Of a DNA stretch of 64,000 nucleotides, positions 28,734-38,192 are shown piece by piece. The DNA lies in NCBI RefSeq assembly GCF_014641075.1, contig NZ_BMHP01000001.1:1178001-1242000 (forward strand), in the 5' to 3' direction. The translations under genes and the position numbers were made by a program. Position 1 is the stretch's first letter; every line of letters begins with the position of its first letter. The notes below the pieces were generated by a model. That model was not told the origin of the DNA, did no database searches, and saw nothing but the letters and a program-made list of their open reading frames with translations. This DNA is from Paenibacillus nasutitermitis. Lineage in GTDB: Bacteria; Bacillota; Bacilli; Paenibacillales; Paenibacillaceae.

Positions 28734-30110
28734 ATGACAGATCAGTTTCTCGAGTCCGCTGACGGCGGGCTGGCAACCTATCAGGATGCGCGGGATTGGA
28801 TAGAAGGACTGATACCGCTTGGTATTCGTCCGGGCATGGAACGTATTGAGCTCCTGATGGAACGGCTCGGCAATCCGGAGCGGCGGTTGAAGTTTATACA
28901 TGTCGCTGGAACAAATGGCAAAGGTTCTGTCTGCGCCTATTTGACCAGTGTGTTGATTCGCTCAGGATATGATGTGGGGACATATACATCCCCTTATATC
29001 ACCAAGTTCACGAACCGGTTTCAATACAACGGCGTGGATATTCCGGAGGAATCGCTGCTTCGGTTGGCCAATAGGCTCAAACCGCTTGTGGAGGACATCG
29101 CCAAATCGGACCTGGGTTCTCCTTCCATGTTTGAGGTATCGACCGCACTTGCGATTTTGTACTATGCAACGGAGGTTTATCCGGATTTCGTAGTTTGGGA
29201 GACGGGACTCGGGGGAAGGCTTGATGTAACGAATATCGTCAACCCCCTCGTCTCAATCATAACGAATGTCGGACATGACCATATGGATATTCTGGGCGAT
29301 ACGATTGAACAGGTCGCTCTTGAGAAAGCGGGGATTATTAAACCTGGCGTTCCCGTCATTAGCGCTGTCAGCCAGCCGGAAGTTGCGGAGATTATTGCTT
29401 CTGCGGCCAAAGCCAAAAACAGTTCCTTGTATTTGTTCGGCGAGAAATTCAGCGAGACTCCGATAGCGGTCAAGGAAGACGAGCAGCGGTTCCGTTTCAA
29501 CGGAGTGTTTCGTTCGATTGATGATTTGTCTATCACACTCAATGGGGCACATCAGCGCGCCAATGCCGCGGTTGCGGTGATGACGCTTGAAGTCATGCGC
29601 CAATACTATGCGCTTGTGATGGAAGATGAGGATCTCAGGCAAGGACTGCGCGAAGCCGCCTGGCCTGGCCGGCTGGAGATGGTCCTTCAGTCACCCCGGC
29701 TGCTGCTTGATGGCGCCCATAATCCAGAGGGCGCACAGACGCTGGCGGCAGCGCTGCGCGACACTTATACCTATGACCGGATTCATCTGATGGTGGGTAT
29801 GCTGGCGAACAAGAATCATCCTGACACACTGCGGCATATACTACCTCTAGTGGATACGCTCGTGGTAACCGAGCCTGATTTTCGTAAAGCGATGTCGGCT
29901 GAAGCATTGGCGGAAATCGTCCGGGAGATGAGGGAGGAAGTCGGCCGTCCCTTCGAGCTCATCGTAGAACCGAATTGGAAGCAAGCGCTCGCGCGGCTTC
30001 AGTTGTTGACCGGTGAAACCGATTTGGCGGTTGTGACCGGAACGCTCTATTTGATTGCCGACGTCCGCTCTCAATTGCTCTACAATATGGATTCTGAAAA
30101 AGGTTGGTGA
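28734..30110 (+). CDS. folC: Folylpolyglutamate synthase / dihydrofolate synthase
   Basis: 458 residues of the Mur-ligase fold. The ATP loop is HVAGTNGKGSVCAYLTSVL (about residues 57-75); TSPYITKFTNRFQYNG and ETGLGGRLDVTNIVNP follow; LLDGAHNPEGAQTLAAAL is the C-terminal signature. It adds glutamate to folates. It follows valS as in B. subtilis. Its last bases contain the ribosome site for murC. Confidence 0.96.
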   Translation: MTDQFLESADGGLATYQDARDWIEGLIPLGIRPGMERIELLMERLGNPERRLKFIHVAGTNGKGSVCAYLTSVLIRSGYDVGTYTSPYITKFTNRFQYNGVDIPEESLLRLANRLKPLVEDIAKSDLGSPSMFEVSTALAILYYATEVYPDFVVWETGLGGRLDVTNIVNPLVSIITNVGHDHMDILGDTIEQVALEKAGIIKPGVPVISAVSQPEVAEIIASAAKAKNSSLYLFGEKFSETPIAVKEDEQRFRFNGVFRSIDDLSITLNGAHQRANAAVAVMTLEVMRQYYALVMEDEDLRQGLREAAWPGRLEMVLQSPRLLLDGAHNPEGAQTLAAALRDTYTYDRIHLMVGMLANKNHPDTLRHILPLVDTLVVTEPDFRKAMSAEALAEIVREMREEVGRPFELIVEPNWKQALARLQLLTGETDLAVVTGTLYLIADVRSQLLYNMDSEKGW

Positions 30111-30117
30111 ACCGTCT

Positions 30118-31515
30118 TTGAATACAGCAGAACACGTACATTTCATCGGTATCGGCGGTTATGGTATGAGCGCCATTGCTCGGGTCATGCTGGAAATGGG
30201 GTACAAAGTATCAGGCTCCGATGTCGCGGGACAGGAGCTCACCGAGAAGCTTGCGGCTAACGGGGCACGGATCTATATTGGCCATGAGCGGGAGCATGTG
30301 AGAGGCGCCGATCTGGTTGTTTATTCCACAGCATTGCCCCGCGACAATGTGGAACGCAAAGAAGCAGAAATACTGAACATTCCGATCTTGCATCGTGCGC
30401 AAATGCTTGCGAGACTGATGAATAACGGAAAAGGCGTGGCTGTTGCGGGCGCTCATGGCAAGACGACGACCTCATCGATGATCGCGCTCGTTATGGAAAA
30501 CTGCGGAATGGACCCCACCTACATCATTGGTGGAGAGATCATTAATGTAGGCACCAACGCCAAGGCCGGGAAGGGCGAATATGTAGTGGCGGAAGCAGAT
30601 GAAAGCGATGGTTCCTTCCTGCAATACCATCCTGCAATCGCGATTGTTACCAACATCGAGCCGGATCATTTGGAAAATTACGATGGTGACTTCACCAAGC
30701 TGAAGGCCGCTTATGTGCAGTTTTTAAGCCAGGTCAAAGATGATGGGAAGGCAATTATCTGCATCGATGACGAAAACCTGCAGGATATGCTTCCTAATCT
30801 GGAAGCAGGTCCGCTGGGCAGCGAAGGTATTATCACCTACGCCATCGATAGGGAAGCGGTGTATACGGCAGCGGATATTGAGCTTGGCGACCGCAAAGTA
30901 TCGTTTGAATTGACGAAGCACGGAGAGAAGCTGGGGCGTGTCAATTTGTCCGTTCCTGGAAGACATAATGTTTATAATGCGATGGCGACGATTATCACAT
31001 GCCTGGAAGCGGGCGTACCATTCGACGCAGTAGCCGAGGCCATAGTCGGGTTCCGGGGCGCAAAGCGGCGCTTCCAGGTGCTTGGCGAGGTTAATGATAT
31101 TCTGGTCATAGACGATTATGCGCATCATCCTACCGAGATTCAGGCGACCATCAGCGCCGCCAAATCGACAGGCAAGCGGATAATTGCCGTGTTTCAGCCG
31201 CAGCGCTATACAAGAACCTTTTTTCTGTTCGATCAGTTCAGCCGTGCCTTCTCCGAGGCGGATGAGGTGATCATCACGGACATCTACTCCCCGGCTGGGG
31301 AACAACAGATCGAAGGTGTTCATTCGAAAAAGTTGGTCGAGCTTATCGTTAAAAACAGCAACGCGAACACCACCTACCTTCCTACGAAGGAAGAGGTACT
31401 CGCCGAGCTTTCCAAACATGTTTCACCGGGCGATCTGGTTATTACCATGGGGGCCGGAGACATCTGGAAAGTCGCCGATGGACTCGCCCGATTACTTGCA
31501 TCCAGACATGCCTAA
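30118..31515 (+). CDS. murC: UDP-N-acetylmuramate--L-alanine ligase
   Basis: 465 residues from a TTG at 30118. AGGTTGGTGA, inside the end of folC, lies seven bases upstream, and the protein then starts MNTAEHVHFIGIGGYGMSAIARVML as expected. The nucleotide loop is VAGAHGKTTTSSMI. NIEPDHLENYDGDF and IDDYAHHPTEIQATISAAK are family signatures. It adds the first amino acid of the peptidoglycan stem peptide. B. subtilis has murC elsewhere, so its presence after folC is a lineage feature. Confidence 0.95.
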   Translation: MNTAEHVHFIGIGGYGMSAIARVMLEMGYKVSGSDVAGQELTEKLAANGARIYIGHEREHVRGADLVVYSTALPRDNVERKEAEILNIPILHRAQMLARLMNNGKGVAVAGAHGKTTTSSMIALVMENCGMDPTYIIGGEIINVGTNAKAGKGEYVVAEADESDGSFLQYHPAIAIVTNIEPDHLENYDGDFTKLKAAYVQFLSQVKDDGKAIICIDDENLQDMLPNLEAGPLGSEGIITYAIDREAVYTAADIELGDRKVSFELTKHGEKLGRVNLSVPGRHNVYNAMATIITCLEAGVPFDAVAEAIVGFRGAKRRFQVLGEVNDILVIDDYAHHPTEIQATISAAKSTGKRIIAVFQPQRYTRTFFLFDQFSRAFSEADEVIITDIYSPAGEQQIEGVHSKKLVELIVKNSNANTTYLPTKEEVLAELSKHVSPGDLVITMGAGDIWKVADGLARLLASRHA

Positions 31516-31529
31516 ATCCCCCTGCGACT

Positions 31530-31556
31530 CTCCGGGAGCTTCCCGGAGGGTTTTTT
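31530..31556 (+). terminator. Rho-independent terminator after murC
   Basis: CTCCGGGA-GCT-TCCCGGAG stem followed by GGTTTTTT. Confidence 0.92.
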
Positions 31557-31562
31557 CTATTT

Positions 31563-31700
31563 CCCCCCCTAAATCCCCCAGAGGGGGACCCCAAGCTCCC
31601 CGGCCCTCTGGTCACCCGGAATGGTCTAACGTGAGTGGCACACCCAAGGGGATTAGTTACAGCGAGCTAAGCCTCGTTTACGTCCCGTCCGGGACCGTAT
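31563..31700. repeat. Repeat R1, copy a (about 138 bp)
   Basis: Begins with CCCCCTAAATCCCCC and a CCCCC-AGA-GGGGG hairpin, and ends near a GTCCCG-TC-CGGGAC hairpin. A second copy with scattered differences starts 138 bp downstream. Its first ~55 bases are the reverse complement of the ends of the R2 repeats. Confidence 0.85.
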
Positions 31701-31701
31701 G

Positions 31702-31838
31702 CCCCCCTAAATCCCCCAGAGGGGGACCCCAAGGGCCCCGGCCCTCTGGACACCCGGAATGTCTAATGTGAGCGGCGCACCCAAGCGGATAAGATACAGC
31801 GAGCTAGGCCTCGATTACGTCCCGTTCGGGACCCACTA
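31702..31838. repeat. Repeat R1, copy b (about 138 bp)
   Basis: Tandem second copy of R1, with the same left hairpin and a terminal GTCCCG-TT-CGGGAC hairpin. No coding potential distinct from chance frames. Confidence 0.85.
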
Positions 31839-31854
31839 TCACTTTACCGCATCA

Positions 31855-32129
31855 GGGCACTAGAAGAATGGAAGTGTGTCCCGAGAGGGACGAAAAACGA
31901 TCTTTGCACATCGTACCTGACACGCGTCACTATACATCCGACGTTATTAAAGGACGAAGTCCACAAGGCGACCCGGGAGCGCAGACAGGAAGTGTGTCCC
32001 GTTAGGGACGAAAAACGATCCAAGCACATTGTCACTTACAACCGATTCTCTGTAACTCCAACGTTATTTAAACCGGGTGTCCAAAGGGTCGAAGACCCTT
32101 GGGGTCCCTCCTCAGGAGGGATTTAGGGA
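31855..32129. repeat. Repeat R2, copy a (275 bp)
   Basis: First of two tandem 275-bp units. Inside it a 118-bp sub-unit starting GAAGTGTGTCCC occurs twice (31871 and 31989), each opening with a GTCCC-N4-GGGAC hairpin. The unit ends with two perfect or near-perfect hairpins (AGGGTC-GAA-GACCCT and CCTCCT-CA-GGAGG) and GGATTTAGGGAGGGC, the inverse of the start of R1. Confidence 0.88.
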
Positions 32130-32407
32130 GGGCATTAGAAAAATGGAAGTGTGTCCCCCAAGGGACGAAAACGATCTTTACACATCGTACATGACACGCG
32201 TCTGAGTCCCTCCGACGTTATTAAAGGACGAAGTCCACAAGGCGACCCGGGAGCGCAAATAGGAAGTGTGTCCCGAGAGGGACGAAAAACGATCCAAGCA
32301 CGTTGTCACTTACAGCCGGTTCTCTGTAACTCCAACGTTAGTTAGATCGGGTGTCCAGAGGGTCGAAGACCCTTGGGGTCCCTCCTCGGGAGGGATTTAG
32401 GGAGGGC
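32130..32407. repeat. Repeat R2, copy b (275 bp)
   Basis: Second tandem unit, with sub-units at 32145 and 32263, again 118 bp apart. It ends at GATTTAGGGAGGGC, so the whole 31563-32407 block is bounded by inverted ends. No ORF of interest and no transposase in or near it. Confidence 0.88.
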
Positions 32408-32474
32408 ATTTGGCATAAATCTCTTAATCTCTCCATAGACTATTACTAGAGAATGTGGACAAGGAGAGAGTGAT

Positions 32475-33962
32475 ATGAATTCAAAAGCACGCATTACGTA
32501 CCGCTTCGACAAGCAGAACGGAGCTCATGAGCAGCGGGAGCCGGAGAACAAGGAGAACGCGAACCATTCCAATGTCGTGCAGATTCATCGGGAAGAGCTT
32601 AAATTCACAACGGAGAGAGGCACCTGGAACAGCCCGTTTCAGAATGATCCCCATGCGCTGGAGCAGTTGATCCGCGAGGCGGACCGCGAGCCGGTAATAA
32701 AATCCGCTCCTGCATTAACACCGCGCACAGTGAAGAAAGGCATGGAACCTGCCCAGGTGAAATCCGCCTCGGAGCAAGAAGCGGCACCGGAAGAGAGTAA
32801 GGTGCATGCGTGGGAAAATGCTTATGAAACCCCACTTCCGATCTATAATCCTTACGATAGTGTGGACAATTGGCCTGCCGAAGATGAAGCCTGGCAAGGT
32901 ATAGTCAAAAGAAAACAGACGAATCAGCCCATGATAGATTCAGAAGTCCCGGTTGAACTTGAAGGAGAAAGTGGGTTACCAGTGACTGAAGGCAAGCGGG
33001 GTTACTTTCAAACTGCGACGGTCTATCGTCATGGCCGGAACCCCTCCTGGTATAAAGTATTTGCTTCGGTGGCAGGCGCGGTTGTGACCGGAGCGTTGTT
33101 CGGTTATTTTGTGTTGGCGCTGTTTACCGGGGAAGTCCCATCGGGCCCGGATACGGGGACAAAGGCTGTTTTGCCGGCTTCGGGTGCCACAAACGGCTCG
33201 AAAGGAACAGACGTTAACGCTGACGTTCCTGCGGCAGGCAAGAGCGCCACAGGGACAACGGATCAACCGTCCGGCAGCAGTAACGGCGCAAAGACCGGCA
33301 GCGCTCCGGCAAAAACGGAGGGGACGGCCGCGGCAGGAGCTGCAAAAATCAAGGCGGACATACCGGCTGTTTCTTATTTTATGCTGCAATATGGCGTATT
33401 CAGCAATCAGGAAGGAATGGATGAGGCTGTAAAGGGACTGACGGCACAAGGTTTGGCCGCAACCACCTATGAGAGCGGGGAAGATTATCGAGTTTATGTC
33501 GGGATGGCTTCAGAACGTGGGGAAGCAACAGAGCTGGGCAAAAGCATGACTGGAATGGAAGTTTACGTGAAACAAATTGACAGGCCAGGGCTTTCCGCGA
33601 TCCCCTATACAGGTGATTCAGCAGAAATTGTGAGTTTTTTCAAACAAACCGACGAACTCATTCGTCTAATGAATGCCGCAACATTAGAAAAGCTTAATAA
33701 GTCTTCCAAAAGCACTTCGGCTGACTGGGAAAATCTTCATCAGAAGTGGATTAAAACGGCTGCGGCAGCGGAGCAGGGAATGACGGACAAACAGCAAAAG
33801 ACAGCGCTGTTAAAGGTAATTCAGCAAGTCAATAAAGCTGCAGTTGCTTACGGGGAATATGCCAAAAAACCATCCGATGCCCATTTGTGGTCCATTCAAA
33901 ACACATTGATGGAAGCGGTGTTCATTCAAAAATCCTGGTTTGCTTCTATCGATGCATTGTAA
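32475..33962 (+). CDS. spoIIB: SpoIIB-like SPOR-domain sporulation protein
   Basis: 495 residues. A long, charged, probably cytoplasmic N-terminus (1-190) is followed by one membrane helix (about 194-217, VFASVAGAVVTGALFGYFVLAL), a Gly/Ala/Ser/Thr-rich linker (about 220-300) and a SPOR-like domain (about 305-375; YFMLQYGVFSNQEGMDEAVKGLTAQGLAATTYESGEDYRVYVG). A helical C-terminal region follows. The position before maf, radC and mreB is that of B. subtilis spoIIB, which works in septal peptidoglycan remodelling during engulfment. Sequence outside SPOR is too diverged to be certain. Confidence 0.8.
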   Translation: MNSKARITYRFDKQNGAHEQREPENKENANHSNVVQIHREELKFTTERGTWNSPFQNDPHALEQLIREADREPVIKSAPALTPRTVKKGMEPAQVKSASEQEAAPEESKVHAWENAYETPLPIYNPYDSVDNWPAEDEAWQGIVKRKQTNQPMIDSEVPVELEGESGLPVTEGKRGYFQTATVYRHGRNPSWYKVFASVAGAVVTGALFGYFVLALFTGEVPSGPDTGTKAVLPASGATNGSKGTDVNADVPAAGKSATGTTDQPSGSSNGAKTGSAPAKTEGTAAAGAAKIKADIPAVSYFMLQYGVFSNQEGMDEAVKGLTAQGLAATTYESGEDYRVYVGMASERGEATELGKSMTGMEVYVKQIDRPGLSAIPYTGDSAEIVSFFKQTDELIRLMNAATLEKLNKSSKSTSADWENLHQKWIKTAAAAEQGMTDKQQKTALLKVIQQVNKAAVAYGEYAKKPSDAHLWSIQNTLMEAVFIQKSWFASIDAL

Positions 33963-34024
33963 AGAGAAACGTTGGAGCGTATAATAGAGCGAACGTGTCA
34001 AAAAATGGCGAGGGACGATGGAAG

Positions 34025-34267
34025 ATGAAGAAAAATGGTTGGATCTTGCTGTTATTCATCATAATCGGATTACTGGCAGGCACCTTGGTGTCGCGCTGGC
34101 TCGCCCCCGTCCCTGGACTTTCGTTCCTGACTACAACCTCCGAAGTTCTATGGTCGCCCGCTGCGGATTTAATTGTTCTCAGCTATGACCTCACAATCCG
34201 CTTAAAGGTAAGCCTGCTCAGCATCATCGGGCTAATTGCAGCCATTTGGCTGTACCGCAAAATGTGA
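34025..34267 (+). CDS. DUF4321-type small membrane protein
   Basis: 80 residues with two membrane helices: ILLLFIIIGLLAGTLVSRWLA at the N-terminus and VSLLSIIGLIAAIWLY at the C-terminus. The sequence WxxADLxxxxYDLxxRLKVxLLSIIGLIAAIWLYRK fits the DUF4321 family, which I recall lying next to maf in Paenibacillus. Function unknown. Start at the ATG 34025; the upstream ribosome site is weak. Confidence 0.8.
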   Translation: MKKNGWILLLFIIIGLLAGTLVSRWLAPVPGLSFLTTTSEVLWSPAADLIVLSYDLTIRLKVSLLSIIGLIAAIWLYRKM

Positions 34268-34301
34268 ACATGCATAAGTAACCAATAGGAGTGCTACAAA
34301 G

Positions 34302-34931
34302 ATGGATGCATCCCTTCCAACTCACTCGTTCCAAGTTCGCCAGCTTGTGCTGGCTTCATCATCTCCACGCCGGCGGGATCTGGTCGAATCGCTTGACCTG
34401 TCCTTGCCGGTTCTCATTTTGTCTACCGATGCGGATGAACAGACTCCAGCAGACTGGTCGCCGTCCCATATTGTCGAACAACTCTCGCTGCGTAAAGCAA
34501 GAGCGGCTGTTTCCATGCTGAGCGGCCAGGATGCGGACCGGTCTCTTATTGTCGGAGCGGATACGATTGTTGTAGTAGACGGGAACGTTTTGGGGAAACC
34601 TGCCAATGAGCGGGAAGCGCATGCGATGCTGTCCCTGTTACAAGGGAAGGAACATCAGGTATATACCGGGGTTGCCTGCCTGGAGACGGCTACGGGCCGG
34701 GAGCTTATTGCCCACCGAATGACCCGTGTCACGATGAAACCGCTTGATCCGGAACGGATCAAGCGCTACATTGCGACAGGCGAACCAATGGACAAGGCAG
34801 GAAGTTATGCGATCCAAGGGTTGGGAGCAGCGCTTGTGGACAGGCTGGACGGCTGTTATTTCAATGTAGTCGGACTGCCGGTCTCCCTGTTGTCGGATAT
34901 GCTATCCTCCTTCGGCGTAGAAGTCATCTGA
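34302..34931 (+). CDS. maf: Maf-family nucleoside triphosphate pyrophosphatase
   Basis: 209 residues. The N-terminal motif LVLASSSPRRRDLVESL and VGADTIVVVDGNVLGKP are diagnostic; EPMDKAGSYAIQGLGAALVDRLDGCYFNVVGLP closes the active site. The family hydrolyses non-canonical or modified NTPs to monophosphates and is linked to septum formation and growth arrest in B. subtilis. Followed by radC and mreBCD in the standard order. Confidence 0.94.
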   Translation: MDASLPTHSFQVRQLVLASSSPRRRDLVESLDLSLPVLILSTDADEQTPADWSPSHIVEQLSLRKARAAVSMLSGQDADRSLIVGADTIVVVDGNVLGKPANEREAHAMLSLLQGKEHQVYTGVACLETATGRELIAHRMTRVTMKPLDPERIKRYIATGEPMDKAGSYAIQGLGAALVDRLDGCYFNVVGLPVSLLSDMLSSFGVEVI

Positions 34932-34982
34932 TTCTGATGAGCTAAGAACTGATAATTTGCCACAAGAAAGCGGGAACTGGAC

Positions 34983-35672
34983 ATGGAAGCACGGCAATAT
35001 GTGCTCAAGGATGTCCCTAACGAAGACCGACCAAGAGAACGCCTGATGACTGTTGGGGCAGAAGCGTTAAGTCATGCCGAATTACTTGCTATTTTGCTGC
35101 GGACCGGAACGCGAAGCGAATCCGCTGTGCTGCTGGCTTCACGTATTTTGAAAGAATGCGGCAGTCTGTACGGTCTGGTTGATATGAGCATTGACGAGCT
35201 TACGGCTATACGCGGCATAGGACCGGCCAAAGCCGTTCAGCTGCGTGCAGGCATAGAGCTGGGAAGACGTCTGGCGCGCAGTCAACAGAATGAAACATTT
35301 ACCATTCGCAAGCCTTCTGATGCAGCGAACTTTATGATGGAGGAGCTCCGTTATTTAAAGAAGGAGCACTTCGTCTGTTTATTTTTGAATACCAAAAATC
35401 ATGTCATTCATCATGAAACTCTGTCAGTTGGAACATTAAATGCGTCGCTCGTGCATCCCCGGGAAGTGTTCCGGGCAGCTATCAAGTGCAGCAGCGCGTC
35501 GATTATATGCATGCACAACCATCCCAGCGGCGATCCTACGCCGAGTCCGGAGGATATTACCCTGACGCGCAGGCTGGTGGAAGCAGGCGAGCTGGTTGGC
35601 ATCGATGTGCTTGATCATCTGGTAATAGGTGACAATCGGTTTATCAGTTTGAAGGAGCAAGGTTGTATGTAA
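34983..35672 (+). CDS. radC: RadC-family JAB1/MPN-domain protein
   Basis: 229 residues. An N-terminal helix-hairpin-helix region ([27 protein letters not shown]) is followed by the JAMM metal site, [21 protein letters not shown]. The family was once called DNA repair; its true role is unsettled. The mreB promoter lies in its last codons. Confidence 0.95.
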   Translation: MEARQYVLKDVPNEDRPRERLMTVGAEALSHAELLAILLRTGTRSESAVLLASRILKECGSLYGLVDMSIDELTAIRGIGPAKAVQLRAGIELGRRLARSQQNETFTIRKPSDAANFMMEELRYLKKEHFVCLFLNTKNHVIHHETLSVGTLNASLVHPREVFRAAIKCSSASIICMHNHPSGDPTPSPEDITLTRRLVEAGELVGIDVLDHLVIGDNRFISLKEQGCM

Positions 35673-35679
35673 TATAATA
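35650..35679 (+). promoter_or_regulatory. SigA promoter of mreBCD
   Basis: TTGAAG (35650-35655), 18-bp spacer, TATAAT (35674-35679), overlapping the end of radC. This lets the shape genes be made independently of maf-radC. Confidence 0.65.
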
Positions 35680-35715
35680 GGATGGATTGCCTTAAGAAGA
35701 GAAAGGAAGATTATC

Positions 35716-36747
35716 ATGTTCGGTGGCACAAAGGATTTGGGGATTGACCTTGGAACGGCTAATACGCTTGTTTATTTAAAAGGCAAAGGGATTGTCGTAA
35801 GAGAACCCTCTGTGGTTGCTCTGCGTACAGATACAAAAACGATTGAAGCCGTGGGCGAGCAAGCCAAAAAAATGATTGGTCGTACGCCGGGCAACATTCG
35901 GGCAATAAGGCCGATGAAAGACGGTGTGATCGCGGATTTCGAAACAACCGCGACCATGATTAAATACTTTATTCGCCAGGCGCAGAAGCAGCGTTCATTT
36001 TTTCCGCGTCATCCGAATGTTATGGTATGCGTGCCATCGGGTATTACGGCGGTGGAGCAGCGGGCCGTGAAAGAAGCGACGGAGCAGGCGGGAGCGAAAG
36101 AAGCTTTCACGATTGAGGAGCCGTTTGCTGCTGCGATCGGGGCAGACCTTCCGGTTTGGGAACCCACAGGAAGCATGGTCGTCGATATTGGCGGCGGTAC
36201 GACTGAAGTAGCGGTTATTTCGCTAGGCGGCATCGTAACGAGCCGTTCGATCCGGATTGCCGGTGACGACATGGACGAGGCGGTCATTCAATATATTAAA
36301 CGCATGTACAACTTGATGATCGGTGAGCGTACTTCAGAGCAGCTCAAGATGGAAATTGGCTCTGCGCTGCCGTTGGACAAGCCGGAGACCATTGAAATCC
36401 GGGGCCGCGATCTTGTATCCGGTCTGCCCAAAACGCTGCCGATCTCTTCCGGAGAAATAACAGAAGCCTTATTGGACACCATTAATTCTATTGTGGAAGC
36501 TGTAAAAGTAACACTGGAGAAATGCCCGCCGGAGCTTTCCTCTGATATTATGGATCGTGGAATTGTGTTGACCGGTGGCGGCGCTTTGCTGCGCAACCTG
36601 GATAAATTGTTGGCCCGTGAAACGGGGATGCCGGTTATTGTGGCGGAAAATCCGCTGGATTGTGTTGCGATTGGAACTGGACGTGCGCTTGATAATATTG
36701 ACTTATTTAAAACGCGGGGCGGCCCGGTTTCTCGTTCCAAACGATAA
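35716..36747 (+). CDS. mreB: Rod-shape protein MreB
   Basis: 343 residues, actin-like ATPase. The phosphate 1 loop is [18 protein letters not shown], phosphate 2 is [20 protein letters not shown], and the adenosine site is [23 protein letters not shown]. It organises lateral wall synthesis. It starts the mreBCD-minCD set. Confidence 0.98.
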   Translation: MFGGTKDLGIDLGTANTLVYLKGKGIVVREPSVVALRTDTKTIEAVGEQAKKMIGRTPGNIRAIRPMKDGVIADFETTATMIKYFIRQAQKQRSFFPRHPNVMVCVPSGITAVEQRAVKEATEQAGAKEAFTIEEPFAAAIGADLPVWEPTGSMVVDIGGGTTEVAVISLGGIVTSRSIRIAGDDMDEAVIQYIKRMYNLMIGERTSEQLKMEIGSALPLDKPETIEIRGRDLVSGLPKTLPISSGEITEALLDTINSIVEAVKVTLEKCPPELSSDIMDRGIVLTGGGALLRNLDKLLARETGMPVIVAENPLDCVAIGTGRALDNIDLFKTRGGPVSRSKR

Positions 36748-36792
36748 AGTCCGGATAGGAATCGGATGAGCGGAATGGACGGGTGATCATAA

Positions 36793-37671
36793 TTGTTTAA
36801 TTGGATGCGTAAAAGACGCATGTTTGTTCTGATGATTGGATTTATCGTTTTTGTTGCCGTGATGGGTTTCTCTATTGGCGACCGTAAGAAGCTCACCTGG
36901 CCGGAAAACTTTGTGCTTGATTCAAGCGCTTTTGTGCAGCAGTGGTTTTACAGGCCCGCAGGTTATATCGCGGGCTTGTTTGAAGATTTGGCCAACCTGC
37001 GGGATGTTTACCGGGAGAACGAAATCCTGCGCGTGAATGCGGCCAATTACGCCAGAGATTCGGTCAAATTCAATATAATCAAGGAACAAAATGAATCCTT
37101 GAAGGAGGATCTCGGTTTTACCGAGCGGCAGAAAGGCCTATATGAATATGAATACATAATCGCCCAGGTCGTTTCCGCCAGCAATGATCCTTACGACCAA
37201 ACGATCCGTATTGATTTGGGATCCAAAGACGGCATTGAACTGAATATGGTTGTGATCACGACCAAAGGTCTGGTCGGGTTGATCAGCCGGGTGGATCCGT
37301 TCTATTCCTCGGTCATGCCGATTACGGATCTGGATGCCAATTCGCTGGATGCCAGTACCAAGCAAATACCGGCAACCGCGGAGAATAAGAAAAAGTCCTT
37401 TGGCATGATTGAAAGCTACCGCAAGGACACAGGCAAATTGGTTATGAGCAAAATACCCGAAAACGATCCCATTGCCAAAGGCGATACCGTGATCACGTCG
37501 GGGCTTGCGAATGTATTTCCACGCGGCCTGATCGTCGGAACCGTGGACTCTGTTCAGGTTGGCGATTTTGGTCTGACCAACACCGCAACAATAACGCCGG
37601 CGGCGGATTTTAATCATCTGACGGAAGTATTTGTGGTGAAAGTTCCCAATCCGGGAGAAGAGACGAAATGA
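36793..37671 (+). CDS. mreC: Rod-shape protein MreC
   Basis: 292 residues. The start is taken at the TTG 36793, about 6 bases after GGGTGATC; ATG 36805 is the alternative. A short cytoplasmic tail and one membrane helix (MFVLMIGFIVFVAVMGFSIG) are followed by a coiled coil (LRDVYRENEILRVNAANYARDSVKFNIIKEQNESLKEDL) and an extracellular beta domain. It links MreB to wall synthases. It overlaps mreD by 4 bp. Confidence 0.95.
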   Translation: MFNWMRKRRMFVLMIGFIVFVAVMGFSIGDRKKLTWPENFVLDSSAFVQQWFYRPAGYIAGLFEDLANLRDVYRENEILRVNAANYARDSVKFNIIKEQNESLKEDLGFTERQKGLYEYEYIIAQVVSASNDPYDQTIRIDLGSKDGIELNMVVITTKGLVGLISRVDPFYSSVMPITDLDANSLDASTKQIPATAENKKKSFGMIESYRKDTGKLVMSKIPENDPIAKGDTVITSGLANVFPRGLIVGTVDSVQVGDFGLTNTATITPAADFNHLTEVFVVKVPNPGEETK

Positions 37672-38192
37672 GCATTCAACGAATCATTCTTGTGATGCTG
37701 CTTTTCTTTTTTTCGGAAGGAACTCTTTTTTACTGGCTGCTCCCGGATAATCTGGTAGGCCGCGTGGTCCCGCATTTCGTATTGGCGTTTGTGCTTTTGG
37801 CCGGGATGTACAGGGGCCGACATTCGGCGCTCCTTCTTGGCTTTTTCTTCGGCCTGCTGCATGATATTGCGTTTTACGGGCGGATTATCGGTCTTGATTC
37901 GTTTACATTTGCGCTTGTCGGGTATTTGTGCGGCTTGCTGCTGGAAGGCAGAAGGAGCACTCTCCTGATGGCTTTGACCATGATTGCTTTCTTTACTTTT
38001 TTGTATGAGACGATCATCCATTATATCTATCGCGTCTTCAAGCTCACTACCTTGTCTTATGAATGGGCCATCTTCCATCATATCCTCCCAAGTCTGTTTC
38101 TTCAGCTGTTGTTTGCATTGCTTATGTATGTGCCGGCAAGGCGATGGTTCGAGGGAAGTTTGAAAAAGAAGAAAGAAGATGAAGAGGAATAA
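37668..38192 (+). CDS. mreD: Rod-shape protein MreD
   Basis: 174 residues, five or so membrane helices, with LLGFFFGLLHDIAFYGRIIGLDSFTFALVGYLCG in the middle. Its ATG overlaps the end of mreC, so translation is coupled. It completes the elongasome scaffold. Confidence 0.93.
   Translation: MSIQRIILVMLLFFFSEGTLFYWLLPDNLVGRVVPHFVLAFVLLAGMYRGRHSALLLGFFFGLLHDIAFYGRIIGLDSFTFALVGYLCGLLLEGRRSTLLMALTMIAFFTFLYETIIHYIYRVFKLTTLSYEWAIFHHILPSLFLQLLFALLMYVPARRWFEGSLKKKKEDEEE

Noticed and set aside
30055-30117. Longer murC start inside folC
   Set aside because: No ribosome site and no conserved residues before the TTG at 30118.
31316-31771. Open frame running from murC into the repeat block
   Set aside because: It overlaps murC in another frame and consists of translated repeats; Pro/Ser-rich low complexity.
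31563-32407. CRISPR array
   Set aside because: Repeats are 118-275 bp, contiguous and without regular unique spacers; no cas genes nearby.
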